Shown piece by piece: positions 1 to 9,679 of a stretch of DNA of 64,000 nt (positions are counted from its first letter, which is position 1; each line of letters begins with the position of its first letter). Below the pieces are notes generated by a model that saw nothing but the letters and a program-made list of their open reading frames with translations, had not been told where the DNA came from and ran no database searches. Origin of the DNA: Streptomyces sp. NBC_01551 (GTDB lineage: Bacteria > Actinomycetota > Actinomycetes > Streptomycetales > Streptomycetaceae). The stretch covers positions 4,769,501 through 4,833,500 of the forward strand of contig NZ_JAPEPX010000001.1 in the NCBI RefSeq assembly GCF_026339935.1, written 5' to 3'. A program made the translations under genes and the position numbers.

Positions 1-237
1 CGCCGACGCCTTCGGCGGCGAGCTGCCGGCCGCCGCCCCCGCGCCGCCGCTCGCCGGGGAACACCCGGCCGCCAGCAGGGCGCCGCACCCCGCCAGCGCG
101 GCCGCGGTCACGGCGCCCCGACCCCGCGCGCCCCGCCCCTCGTACCGCTGCGGTCCGCGCTCCCGCCCGGACGACTCCTCGTACGAGTCCTCGTACGTCT
201 TTCCGCGCGACTTCCCGTACGTCCGTCCGTATCGCAT
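1..237 (-). CDS. Putative lipoprotein, C-terminus beyond window edge
   Basis: Only the N-terminal 79 residues are visible. The ATG at 237 is preceded by a strong purine-rich RBS (GGAGGGGAG). The start of the protein is unusual: about 40 residues rich in Arg, Tyr, Glu and Lys come before an Ala/Leu-rich hydrophobic stretch ending in a lipobox-like A-A-G-C with Cys near residue 59, followed by a Ser/Gly/Ala/Pro linker. This suggests a membrane-anchored lipoprotein with a long cytoplasmic n-region, or a start assigned too far upstream. An internal GTG at residue 43 would leave no basic n-region, so the longer start is preferred. The function cannot be told from the visible part. Confidence 0.6.
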   Translation of the reverse strand, partial: MRYGRTYGKSRGKTYEDSYEESSGRERGPQRYEGRGARGRGAVTAAALAGCGALLAAGCSPASGGAGAAAGSSPPKASA

Positions 238-320
238 CGCCCTGCTCCCCTCCGGTCCTCCGATCCTGCCCTTCGTCCATCTCAACAGCTCCGGCAGTTC
301 CCGAAGTTCCGTCACTCGTA

Positions 321-334
321 CACTCGATCGAGTG
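321..334. promoter_or_regulatory. Perfect 14-bp palindrome (operator candidate)
   Basis: CACTCGATCGAGTG lies about 85 bp upstream of the lipoprotein start and just past the stop of the aldo/keto reductase. The spacing suits an operator for the leftward gene. No cognate regulator is adjacent in the window. Confidence 0.3.
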
Positions 335-370
335 GTTGCCGGGTCGTCCGCGGCCCGGCCCCGCCGTGCC

Positions 371-1390
371 TCAGTCCCAGGCTCCCACCGCCGCCGGCAG
401 CGCCGCGATCTCGGCCAGGTCCCCCGCCGTCAGCCGGACCTCCGCCGCCCGCGCGTTCTCCGCCGCCCAGCGCGCCCGCTCGGCCCCCGGCACCGGCACC
501 ACGTGCGGCCCCTGCGCCAGCACCCAGGCCAGCGCCACCTGCGCCGCCGTCACCGGCACCCCGGCCACCTCGCCGTGCCGCAGCGCCACCCGCCGCAGCC
601 CCGCCACCAACTGCTGGTTCGCCGCCATCGCGTACGCCGTGAACCGCGGATGCCGGGCCCGCACGTCCTGCGACTCGAAGCCCTCCCCGGGCGTGAGCGT
701 CCCGGTCAGGAACCCGCTGCCCAGCGGCATCGCCGCCAGCACCCCCACCCCCCGCGCCGCACACCACGGCAGCAGCTGCCACGCGGCCTCCGGCGACCAC
801 ACCGACAGCTCCGCCTGCACCGCCGTCACCGGGAACACCTGCTGGGCCCGCTCCAGGTGCCGCAAGGTCGCCCCGTAGGCCCGGTCCCCGCGCCGCCCGG
901 CCCCCGGTCCGGCCCCCGCGCCGAGCGCGCAGAACCCCAGCGCCCGGACCTTCCCCGCGCCCACCAGCTCCGCCATGGCGCCCCAGGTCTCCTCGACCGG
1001 GACATCGGGATCCACCCGGTGCAGTTGGTACAGGTCGATCACATCGGTCCGCAGCCGCCGCAGCGAGGCGTCGCAGGCCCGCCGCACATAGCCCGGCCGC
1101 CCGTCGGCCACCACGTGCTGTTCCCCGGCCCGCAGTCCGACCTTGGCCGACACGAAGGCATCGGCCCGGCGTTCCCGCAGCACCCGTCCCACGACCAGCT
1201 CATTGGTGAACGGCCCGTACACGTCCGCCGTGTCCAGCAGGTTCGCCCCCAGGTCCAGGGCCGTGTGCACCGTGCGCAGCGACTCCTCGCCCCGCCTCCG
1301 CGAAGGCGCGTACGCCCAGCTCATCGGCATGCAGCCGAGCCCGATGGCACCCACCCTCAGCGGCCCCGCCCCGATCGACCTGCGCTCCAC
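371..1390 (-). CDS. Aldo/keto reductase family oxidoreductase
   Basis: 339 aa, the usual AKR length, with GTG start and a GGGAGGGGGA RBS. It is a cytosolic NADPH-dependent reductase of the (beta/alpha)8 fold. The tetrad is visible: Asp in DTAD and Tyr in VYG near residue 55, Lys in SAKVG near 83, His in YQLHR near 115. A C-terminal cofactor-binding GAERARWAAEN-type segment is present. The N-terminal GLGCMPMSW motif is typical of the broad actinobacterial AKR groups that reduce aldehydes and ketones; the substrate cannot be inferred. It is divergently arranged with the D-2-hydroxyacid dehydrogenase, with 89 bp between the starts. Confidence 0.92.
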   Translation of the reverse strand: MERRSIGAGPLRVGAIGLGCMPMSWAYAPSRRRGEESLRTVHTALDLGANLLDTADVYGPFTNELVVGRVLRERRADAFVSAKVGLRAGEQHVVADGRPGYVRRACDASLRRLRTDVIDLYQLHRVDPDVPVEETWGAMAELVGAGKVRALGFCALGAGAGPGAGRRGDRAYGATLRHLERAQQVFPVTAVQAELSVWSPEAAWQLLPWCAARGVGVLAAMPLGSGFLTGTLTPGEGFESQDVRARHPRFTAYAMAANQQLVAGLRRVALRHGEVAGVPVTAAQVALAWVLAQGPHVVPVPGAERARWAAENARAAEVRLTAGDLAEIAALPAAVGAWD

Positions 1391-1479
1391 CCGTGCGTCC
1401 CCCTCCCGGCCCCCGTGAACACGGCCCCGGCGAACAAACTAACGGCTTGATCCACATCCCTTGGCATAGCCTCCGGATC

Positions 1480-2427
1480 ATGACCACCACGACCGGGGAC
1501 GTCTGGCTCCCCTTCCCCGCCGACGAGATCGACGGCCTCCCCGACACCTTCCGCTACCACCAGTGGGACGGTGAGGACGCGTTCCCCGCCGACCCCGGCC
1601 CCTGCGTCTTCTACGTCACCCCGTACATGAAGTCCTCCGAGGTCACCCTGCGCCCGCTGGCGTCGATGCCCGACGTCCGGGTGATCCAGACACTGACCGC
1701 CGGCGTCGACCACGTCCTCGGCGGCCTCGGCGAACTGCGTCCCGGCGTACGGCTGTGCAACGCGCGCGGCGTCCACGACGCAAGCACCGCCGAGCTCGCC
1801 CTCACCCTGCTCCTCGCCTCGCTGCGCGGCATCCCCGGCATGGTCCGCGGCCAAGACCGCGAGGACTGGCGCGGCGGCTTCTACGAGGCGCTCGCCGACA
1901 AGTCCGTGCTGATCGTCGGCTACGGATCGGTCGGCGCGGCCGTCGAGGACCGGCTGCTGCCCTTCGAGTGCGAGCGGATCACCCGCGTCGCCCGGACGGC
2001 GCGGGAGGGCGCACGCGGGCCGGTGCACGCCCTGGCCGACCTGCCGGGGCTCCTCCCGGACGCCGACGTGGTGATCCTGTGCACGCCGCTGACCGAGGCC
2101 ACCCGGGGCCTGGCGGGCGCGGAGTTCCTGGCCCGCATGAAGGACGGCGCCCTGTTGGTGAACGTCGCGCGCGGCCCGGTCGTGGAGACCAAGGCGCTGC
2201 TCGCGGAGCTGGAGTCGGGCCGGCTGCGCGCGGCGCTCGACGTCACCGACCCGGAACCGCTGCCCGCCGGGCACCCGCTCTGGCATGCTCCGAACGTCCT
2301 GATCACGCCGCACGTGGGCGGGAGCAGCACCGCCTTCGAGCCGCGCGCGAAGCGGCTGATCGCCCGACAGCTCACCCGGTTCGCCGCCGGCGAGCCCGTC
2401 GAGAACACGGTGCTGATCACGGAGTGA
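1480..2427 (+). CDS. D-isomer-specific 2-hydroxyacid dehydrogenase
   Basis: 315 aa from ATG 1480. It reduces 2-ketoacids with NAD(P)H, or the reverse. Visible: substrate-binding N-terminal half with a TAGVDH motif, Rossmann GYGSVGAAV, catalytic Arg in NVARGP, Glu in the DPEPLP segment, His in TPHVGG. An upstream in-frame extension to 1393 is open, but 1480 gives the family length and the homologous N-terminus. There is no Shine-Dalgarno before 1480. A TTGATC at 1447 and TAGCCT at 1467 (spacing short at 14) end 7 nt before the ATG, so a leaderless transcript is plausible. Confidence 0.88.
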   Translation: MTTTTGDVWLPFPADEIDGLPDTFRYHQWDGEDAFPADPGPCVFYVTPYMKSSEVTLRPLASMPDVRVIQTLTAGVDHVLGGLGELRPGVRLCNARGVHDASTAELALTLLLASLRGIPGMVRGQDREDWRGGFYEALADKSVLIVGYGSVGAAVEDRLLPFECERITRVARTAREGARGPVHALADLPGLLPDADVVILCTPLTEATRGLAGAEFLARMKDGALLVNVARGPVVETKALLAELESGRLRAALDVTDPEPLPAGHPLWHAPNVLITPHVGGSSTAFEPRAKRLIARQLTRFAAGEPVENTVLITE

Positions 2428-2700
2428 CGGATGATGCGCACGCTCCGCATTCATCCAAGTGCGCACCGTGTCCACAACTCCCTTCGTGGTCACGGAGAGT
2501 AGAGAACCTATGTCCCTGAGTGACGAAAGTGGTGTATCGTCCGGAACAAGGGGCTGCGGCGCGTTCGTATGGCGCTGGGGAGTGATCGGACACTTTGGGG
2601 GGCGACGGGCGATGCACGGCCAATGGGCGAAGGATCCGATGCGGCAGAGCCGCCGCAGGCGACGATGGAGTGCGCCGAAACAAGCCAGCGAGGGGGGCCG

Positions 2701-5634
2701 GTGAACGCCCCGCGGGCGGCGCTCCTGACCCGGCCGCCCGCCGAGAACACCGGCCGGGGCCTCGCGGCGCAACTGCTCCTCGCACTCATCAGCGGCGGCT
2801 ACGCCGTCGGAGCCGCCCTCGGCTGGGGCTCGGAAGAAATCGCCGAGATCATGGGCGACTTCGGACTCAGCGCGGCGGGGATACTCGCAGCGGTCTCCTG
2901 CTACTCCTACGCCCGGTCCATCGACCGGCGCGAGCGCCCCGCCTGGCTCCTCTTCGCGTTCTCCTCCCTCATGGGAGCCTGCGGCAACGCGGTCTGGGGC
3001 TGGTACGAGGTGATCCTCGGCGAACCGGTGCCGAAACCCTCGGTCGCCGACTTCGCCTTCCTCTGCTTCGCACCGCCCGCCATCGTGGGCCTGCTCGTCC
3101 TCGCCAAACGCCCGGTGACGCGCGCCGGGTGGGTGTGCCTCGGCCTCGACTCCTGGCTCATCGGCGGCTCGCTGCTCACCCTTTCCTGGAGCCTGGCCCT
3201 CGCCAACGCGGCGCGGACCGCCCAGTCCGGCGCCACCGGCAGCGTGCCGAGCGCCGCGCTCTCCCTCGCGTACCCGCTGCTGGACATCGCGCTCGTCTCG
3301 ATGGTCCTGGTCCTGCACTTCCGGCGCTCCGAGGCCAACCGCTCCGCCGTCAACACCGCCATCGCGGCGCTGGCCCTGACCGTGCTCAGTGACGCCCTGT
3401 TCACCTCGCCGCTGCTCAGCGACGGCTACCAGTCCGGACAGCTGCTCGACGCCGGCTGGTTCGCCGGCTCGCTGCTGCTCGCGTACGCGCCGTGGGGCGC
3501 CCGGCGGCTGCACCCGTTGCCCCCCGCCGCCCCGCACCCGCACCCGGAGCGGCCGCACAGCCGGCCCATCACCGGCTCGCTGCCCGCCCTCACCCCGTAC
3601 CTCGCGGCCGCCGTCTGCACCCTCGGGATCCTCTACAACGTCGTCGACGGCCGGAAGGTCGACCGGATGGTCGTCTTCACGGGGTGCACCGTGGTGCTCG
3701 CCCTCGTCATCCGGCAGGGCATCATGCTGCTCGACAACATCGCGCTGACCCAGGAACTGGCCCAGAAGGAGAACCACTTCCGCTCCCTGGTCCAGGGCTC
3801 CAGCGACGTCATCATGATCGCCGCGCCCACCGGAACCCTGCGCTACGTCAGCCCCGCCGCCGCCGGGGTCTACGGCCGCGAGGCGGAGGAGCTGGTCGGC
3901 ACCGAGCTCGCCACCCTGATCCACCCGGACGACCTCGGCCGCGTGGTGCACGAGGTGCGCCGGTTCCTCGCCGCGCCGCCCACCGAGGAGCCGACCACCC
4001 GCATCGAGTGCCGGTTCAAGTCGGGCGGCGGCGAGTGGTTGAACGTGGAGTCCACGGTCAACCGCCACCAGGGCGGCCTCATCCTCAACAGCCGGGACGT
4101 CACCGAACGCGTCCGCCTCCAGGCACAGCTCCAGCACAGCGCCGAGCACGATCCGCTGACGGACCTGCCCAACCGGGCCCTGTTCACCCGCCGCGTCCGC
4201 CAGGCCCTGACCGGCCGCCGGGCCGGCGACCACAGCACCGCGGTCCTCTTCATCGACCTCGACGGGTTCAAGGCGGTCAACGACAGCATCGGCCACCAGG
4301 CGGGCGACGAGCTGCTCGTCGAGGCCGCCCGCCGCCTCCAGGACTCGGTCCGGGCCGGGGACACCGCCGCCCGCCTCGGCGGGGACGAGTTCGCCGCGCT
4401 GATCCTGGGCGACGGCAGCCGCGACCGCAGCGCGCGCGAGTACCAGGTCCACGAGATCGCCGACCGGCTGCGTACCACCCTCTCCCAGCCGTACCGGATC
4501 GCGGGCAGTGAAGTACGGGTCGCCGCCAGCATCGGCGTGGCCTTCGCCGACCCCGGCATCACCCCTTCGGACCTGATGCGCAACGCGGACCTCGCGATGT
4601 ACCGGGCCAAGGCGGGCGGCAAGGATCGCGTCGAGCTGTACGCGCCGCAGATGCAGGCCGAGGTCGTGCGCAAGGCCGAGCTGGCGGGGCGGCTGCGCAC
4701 CGCGCTGCACGAGGGGGAATTCGCCCTGCTGCACCAGCCCGTTGTCTCCCTGGCCACCGGCCAGGTGACGGCGGTGGCCGCGCAGGCCCGCTGGCGCTCG
4801 GCGCAGGGGATCTTGTTCACCCCGGCGGAGTTCCTCCGGGTGGCCGAATACAGCGAGGGCCCCTCGGGCGCGGGGCGCGAACCCGGCGGCCCGGGCGGCA
4901 TGGGCGGCCCGGCCGGGGCGGCCGGCGCGGGACCGGACGCCACGCGCGCCGCCGAGCTGGCGCGCTGGATGCTGGACGAGGCCGTGGGTCATGCCGCCGA
5001 GCGGCACCGGGCCGGGCACGACGTCCCGGTGGCCGTCCGGATGACCGCCCAGCGGCTGCTGGACCGCGCCGTGCCGACGGCCTCGGTGGAGGCCCTGCTG
5101 GGCCGGCACGGGCTGCCGTCGGGGGCCCTGGTGATCGAGCTGGCGGACAGCGACCCCAGAGTGCCCTTCGACGAGCTGGAGCGCCGCCTGGCGGCCTTGC
5201 GCAGGCTCGGCGTACTGATCGCCCTGGACGGCTTCGGCAGCGGCTACGCGGCCATCAGCGCCCTGCGCAGGCTCCCGGTGGACATCCTCAAGCTGGACCG
5301 GGGCCTGGTCGAAGGCGTGGTCGAATCCGCCCGCCTCCACAAGATCACCGCCGGATTGTTGCGGATCGCAAACGACCTCGGCATGCAGTCGGTGGCCGAC
5401 GGGGTGGATCTCCCCGAACAGGTGATGGCCCTGCGGGCGATGGGGTGCACCCATGGACAGGGTCTGGCCTTCTCCGGACCTCTCGACGAGTACAGGCTGC
5501 GCCGCGCGCTCGTGAGGGGTACGTTCCCAGTACCGGGCGGGGCGGCCCAACCCGCCTTGGCCGGTGGTTCTCCCGGGGGATCGATGGCCATCCACAGAGG
5601 CTCACATAATGAGACGCCCGTCCCACCCACTTGA
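2701..5634 (+). CDS. Membrane PAS-GGDEF protein with degenerate EAL domain
   Basis: 977 aa from GTG 2701 (AGGGGGG just upstream); the frame stays open to 2569, and ATG 2665 is an alternative. About ten hydrophobic segments fill residues 20-340, followed by a PAS domain (about 361-470), GGDEF domain (about 484-650) and EAL-like domain (about 660-930). The GGDEF motif is intact at nt 4378-4392, with an RxxD inhibitory site (RAGD) five residues before it, so diguanylate cyclase activity is expected. The EAL signature is not intact: the EAL Glu is Ala (AAQ, nt 4777-4785), the DDFG pair is DGFG (5227-5238), the conserved Asn of VNxS is Arg, and EGVE reads DGVD. Phosphodiesterase activity is therefore unlikely. 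The gene lies directly upstream of ilvB, as I recall for the S. coelicolor GGDEF/EAL gene SCO5511. Confidence 0.9.
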   Translation: MNAPRAALLTRPPAENTGRGLAAQLLLALISGGYAVGAALGWGSEEIAEIMGDFGLSAAGILAAVSCYSYARSIDRRERPAWLLFAFSSLMGACGNAVWGWYEVILGEPVPKPSVADFAFLCFAPPAIVGLLVLAKRPVTRAGWVCLGLDSWLIGGSLLTLSWSLALANAARTAQSGATGSVPSAALSLAYPLLDIALVSMVLVLHFRRSEANRSAVNTAIAALALTVLSDALFTSPLLSDGYQSGQLLDAGWFAGSLLLAYAPWGARRLHPLPPAAPHPHPERPHSRPITGSLPALTPYLAAAVCTLGILYNVVDGRKVDRMVVFTGCTVVLALVIRQGIMLLDNIALTQELAQKENHFRSLVQGSSDVIMIAAPTGTLRYVSPAAAGVYGREAEELVGTELATLIHPDDLGRVVHEVRRFLAAPPTEEPTTRIECRFKSGGGEWLNVESTVNRHQGGLILNSRDVTERVRLQAQLQHSAEHDPLTDLPNRALFTRRVRQALTGRRAGDHSTAVLFIDLDGFKAVNDSIGHQAGDELLVEAARRLQDSVRAGDTAARLGGDEFAALILGDGSRDRSAREYQVHEIADRLRTTLSQPYRIAGSEVRVAASIGVAFADPGITPSDLMRNADLAMYRAKAGGKDRVELYAPQMQAEVVRKAELAGRLRTALHEGEFALLHQPVVSLATGQVTAVAAQARWRSAQGILFTPAEFLRVAEYSEGPSGAGREPGGPGGMGGPAGAAGAGPDATRAAELARWMLDEAVGHAAERHRAGHDVPVAVRMTAQRLLDRAVPTASVEALLGRHGLPSGALVIELADSDPRVPFDELERRLAALRRLGVLIALDGFGSGYAAISALRRLPVDILKLDRGLVEGVVESARLHKITAGLLRIANDLGMQSVADGVDLPEQVMALRAMGCTHGQGLAFSGPLDEYRLRRALVRGTFPVPGGAAQPALAGGSPGGSMAIHRGSHNETPVPPT

Positions 5635-5667
5635 CATCCACCTCCCGCCGGAGGGAGGGTCAGTGCC

Positions 5668-5709
5668 ATGCGCACCCGAATTCTCGTACTTGGAAAGCGC
5701 GTCGGCTGA
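5668..5709 (+). CDS. ilvB leader peptide (attenuation)
   Basis: A 13-codon [16 protein letters not shown], with a strong GGAGGGAGG RBS ending about 8 nt before the ATG. Four consecutive branched-chain codons (Ile att, Leu ctc, Val gta, Leu ctt; 5680-5691) are followed by hairpins and an intrinsic terminator ahead of ilvB. This is the classic layout of ribosome-mediated attenuation: scarcity of charged tRNA-Ile/Leu/Val stalls the ribosome and prevents termination. Leader peptides upstream of actinobacterial ilvB have been proposed from comparative genomics. Confidence 0.85.
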   Translation: MRTRILVLGKRVG

Positions 5710-5751
5710 GGCTGGGACCTGCATGTCCCCGCTCCACAACACCGACGCGCT
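5696..5751 (+). promoter_or_regulatory. ilvB leader hairpin (pause or alternative structure)
   Basis: AGCGCGTCGG (5696-5705, the end of the leader ORF) is exactly complementary to CCGACGCGCT (5742-5751), a 10-bp stem. It directly abuts the terminator stem starting at 5752, so a ribosome stalled at the Ile-Leu-Val-Leu codons would mask its left arm. A smaller GGGAC/GTCCC hairpin is nested inside it. The role as pause or switch element is inferred. Confidence 0.6.
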
Positions 5752-5785
5752 CCCCTCGCTTGCCTCCTGGCACGAGGGGTTTTTT
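5752..5785 (+). terminator. ilvB attenuator terminator
   Basis: CCCCTCG (5752-5758) pairs with CGAGGGG (5773-5779), followed by six T residues (5780-5785). A U-tract is rare in this GC-rich DNA, and this one lies between the leader ORF and ilvB (start 5862). Confidence 0.85.
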
Positions 5786-5861
5786 GTTGCACTGGCACAC
5801 CGCAGAAACCTCGCAGAACGCGCAGAACCCTCAGCTTCACACCCTCAGCTTCGAGAAGAGA

Positions 5862-7748
5862 ATGCCGATGACCGAGCAGGCCACCGGGGCCCACCATCCG
5901 CAGCCGCGGCCCCGTTCCGGCGGACAGCAGTCCACCGCAGTTGAGCACGTCACGGGTGCGCAGTCCCTCATCCGCTCTCTCGAAGAGGTGGGGTGCGACA
6001 CCGTCTTCGGCATTCCGGGCGGCGCCATCCTCCCCGCGTACGACCCGATGATGGACAGCAAGAAGGTCCGTCACATCCTGGTCCGCCACGAGCAGGGTGC
6101 CGGCCACGCGGCCACCGGATACGCCCAGGCGACGGGCAGGGTCGGCGTCTGTATGGCCACCTCCGGCCCCGGCGCCACCAACCTGGTCACCCCGATCGCC
6201 GACGCCCACATGGACTCCGTCCCGCTCGTCGCGATCACCGGCCAGGTCTCCTCCAAGGCGATCGGCACCGACGCCTTCCAGGAGGCGGACATCGTCGGCA
6301 TCACGATGCCGATCACCAAGCACAACTTCCTGGTCACCAAGGCCGAGGACATCCCGCGCACGATCGCCGAGGCGTTCCACATCGCCTCCACCGGCCGCCC
6401 CGGCCCGGTCCTGGTCGACATCGCCAAGGACGCCCTCCAGGCGAAGACCACCTTCAGCTGGCCCCCGTCCCAGGACCTCCCCGGTTACCGCCCGGTCACC
6501 AAGCCGCACGCCAAGCAGATCCGCGAGGCCGCCAAGCTCATCTGCCAGGCCAAGCGCCCGGTCCTGTACGTCGGCGGCGGCGTCATGAAGTCCGGCGCGA
6601 CCGCCGAGCTGAAGGTCCTCGCCGAGCTGACCGGCGTCCCGGTCACCACCACCCTGATGGCGCTCGGCTCGTTCCCCGACAGCCACCCGCTGCACGTGGG
6701 CATGCCGGGCATGCACGGCGCGGTCACCGCCGTCACCGCCCTGCAGAAGTCCGACCTGCTGATCGCGCTCGGCACCCGCTTCGATGACCGCGTCACCGGC
6801 AAGCTCGACAGCTTCGCCCCGTTCGCCAAGATCATCCACGCGGACATCGACCCCGCCGAGATCGGCAAGAACCGCGCGGTCGACGTCCCGATCGTCGGCG
6901 ACGCCCGCGAGGTCATCGCCGACCTGATCCAGGCCGTCCAGGCGGAGCACACCGAGGGCCACGCCGGCGACTACACCGCCTGGTGGAACGACCTCAACCG
7001 CTGGCGCGACACCTACCCGCTGGGCTACGACCTGCCCGACGACGGCATGCTGTCGCCCCAGCAGGTCATCGAGCGCATCGGGCAGCTGGCGCCGCAGGGC
7101 ACCATCTACGCGGCCGGCGTCGGCCAGCACCAGATGTGGGCCTCGCACTTCGTCAACTACGAGGAGCCCCGCACCTGGCTGAACTCCGGCGGCGCCGGAA
7201 CCATGGGCTACGCGGTCCCCGCCGCGATGGGCGCCAAGGTCGGCCAGCCGGACCGCACGGTCTGGGCGATCGACGGCGACGGCTGCTTCCAGATGACCAA
7301 TCAGGAACTCGTCACCTGCGCGCTGAACAACATCCCGATCAAGGTCGCGATCATCAACAACGGTGCGCTGGGCATGGTCCGCCAGTGGCAGACCCTGTTC
7401 TACAACCAGCGGTACTCCAACACCGTGCTGCACGCGGACGAGACCGGCCACGACACCGTCGGCTCCCAGCTCGGCGAGTCCGTCGCCCCCCGCAAGGGCA
7501 CCCGCGTCCCTGACTTCGTCAAGCTGTCCGAGGCGATGGGCTGCGTGGCCCTGCGCTGCGAGGACCCGGCCGACCTGGACAAGGTCATCGCCGAGGCCAA
7601 CGCCATCAACGACCGTACGGTGGTCGTCGACTTCATCGTCCACGAGGACGCCATGGTGTGGCCGATGGTCGCCGCCGGCACCTCCAACGACGAGGTCATG
7701 GCAGCCCGGGGCGTCCGTCCCGACTTCGGCGACAACGAAGACGACTGA
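5862..7748 (+). CDS. ilvB: Acetolactate synthase large subunit
   Basis: 628 aa from ATG 5862 (AGAAGAG upstream; a second ATG at 5868 is possible). TPP enzyme that condenses two pyruvates to acetolactate, or pyruvate plus 2-ketobutyrate to acetohydroxybutyrate: the first common step of Val/Leu/Ile synthesis. The frame is open back to 5631, but that part covers the leader and is not coding. Visible: [12 protein letters not shown], the TPP-activating Glu in [12 protein letters not shown]/central domain with RFDDRVTG, and GDGCFQM...NN Mg-TPP motif near residues 470-500. About 25 poorly conserved N-terminal residues precede the core. First gene of ilvBNC, under the 5668-5785 attenuator. Confidence 0.97.
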   Translation: MPMTEQATGAHHPQPRPRSGGQQSTAVEHVTGAQSLIRSLEEVGCDTVFGIPGGAILPAYDPMMDSKKVRHILVRHEQGAGHAATGYAQATGRVGVCMATSGPGATNLVTPIADAHMDSVPLVAITGQVSSKAIGTDAFQEADIVGITMPITKHNFLVTKAEDIPRTIAEAFHIASTGRPGPVLVDIAKDALQAKTTFSWPPSQDLPGYRPVTKPHAKQIREAAKLICQAKRPVLYVGGGVMKSGATAELKVLAELTGVPVTTTLMALGSFPDSHPLHVGMPGMHGAVTAVTALQKSDLLIALGTRFDDRVTGKLDSFAPFAKIIHADIDPAEIGKNRAVDVPIVGDAREVIADLIQAVQAEHTEGHAGDYTAWWNDLNRWRDTYPLGYDLPDDGMLSPQQVIERIGQLAPQGTIYAAGVGQHQMWASHFVNYEEPRTWLNSGGAGTMGYAVPAAMGAKVGQPDRTVWAIDGDGCFQMTNQELVTCALNNIPIKVAIINNGALGMVRQWQTLFYNQRYSNTVLHADETGHDTVGSQLGESVAPRKGTRVPDFVKLSEAMGCVALRCEDPADLDKVIAEANAINDRTVVVDFIVHEDAMVWPMVAAGTSNDEVMAARGVRPDFGDNEDD

Positions 7749-7779
7749 GCCGAGAGAGCCGAGAGAGAGAACGCCCCAC

Positions 7780-8304
7780 ATGTCCAAGCACACGCTCTCC
7801 GTCCTGGTCGAGAACACGCCCGGCATCCTCGCCCGGATCGCCGCGCTGTTCTCCCGCCGCGGGTTCAACATCGACTCCCTCGCGGTCGGCGTCACCGAGC
7901 ACCCCGACATCTCGCGCATCACCATCGTCGTGAACGTCGAGGACCTCCCGCTGGAGCAGGTGACCAAGCAGCTCAACAAGCTGGTCAACGTGCTCAAGAT
8001 CGTCGAGCTGGAGCCGCACAACGCGATCGAGCGCGAACTCGTTCTGGTGAAGGTCCGCGCCGACAACGAGACCCGCTCGCAGGTCATCGAGATCGTCCAG
8101 CTGTTCCGCGCCAAGACGGTCGACGTCTCCCCGGAGGCCGTCACCATCGAGGCCACCGGCGGCGCCGACAAGCTCGGCGCCATGCTCAAGATGCTGGAGC
8201 CCTTCGGCATCAAGGAGCTCGTGCAGTCCGGCACGATCGCCATAGGGCGTGGCGGCCGGTCCATCACGGACCGCAGCCTGCGCGCGCTCGACCGCAGCGC
8301 CTGA
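7780..8304 (+). CDS. ilvN: Acetolactate synthase regulatory small subunit
   Basis: 174 aa. N-terminal ACT domain (HTLSVLVENTPGILARIAALF, the valine-binding region) and a C-terminal ALS_ss_C domain. It associates with IlvB, stimulates it and confers valine feedback inhibition. It starts 31 nt after the ilvB stop, in a spacer of GAGAGA purine repeats that supply the RBS. The open frame before 7780 is the out-of-frame shadow of ilvB. Confidence 0.97.
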   Translation: MSKHTLSVLVENTPGILARIAALFSRRGFNIDSLAVGVTEHPDISRITIVVNVEDLPLEQVTKQLNKLVNVLKIVELEPHNAIERELVLVKVRADNETRSQVIEIVQLFRAKTVDVSPEAVTIEATGGADKLGAMLKMLEPFGIKELVQSGTIAIGRGGRSITDRSLRALDRSA

Positions 8305-9408
<1,104 letters not shown>

Positions 9409-9418
9409 TCCGTGAGCG

Positions 9419-9449
9419 GCGGGGCCGGGACGAGAACTCCCGGCCCCGC
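9419..9449 (+). terminator. ilvBNC terminator
   Basis: GCGGGGCCGGGA (9419-9430) and TCCCGGCCCCGC (9438-9449) form a perfect 12-bp stem with a 7-nt loop, 10 bp after the ilvC stop. There is no U-tract, as usual in Streptomyces. Confidence 0.8.
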
Positions 9450-9679
9450 GGCGCATGACAGGCCGGATCGGACAGCTCCCACCACTGCCTTGTCCACCCT
9501 GGCCAACCCCGGACGGGTGATCCTTCCGGACAGGCGGAATTCCGCACGGGATCCGCTACTACACTGCTCAACACAACGCGTCAGGCCCACAGTGTCGTGC
9601 GTCTTCCACGCGGCTACCCCCTCCACCGCCTGCGGCCGTCGGGACGGCCGTCCGCACTGGACTTGTGAGGATGACCCAC

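Noticed and set aside
2519..2535. GTGACGAAAGTGG as a BldD site upstream of the GGDEF gene
   Set aside because: The spacing between AC and GT is one short of the BldD pseudopalindrome and the inner bases do not match.
1357..5595. Very long open frames antisense to the hydroxyacid dehydrogenase and GGDEF genes
   Set aside because: They mirror the third-position GC bias of the real genes, contain no family motifs and span several verified coding regions.
5631..5636. Perfect TTGACA as an ilvB -35 box
   Set aside because: No -10 lies 16-18 bp downstream; that place is the GGAGGGAGG RBS of the leader peptide. CATAAT at 5614 is a better -10 candidate.
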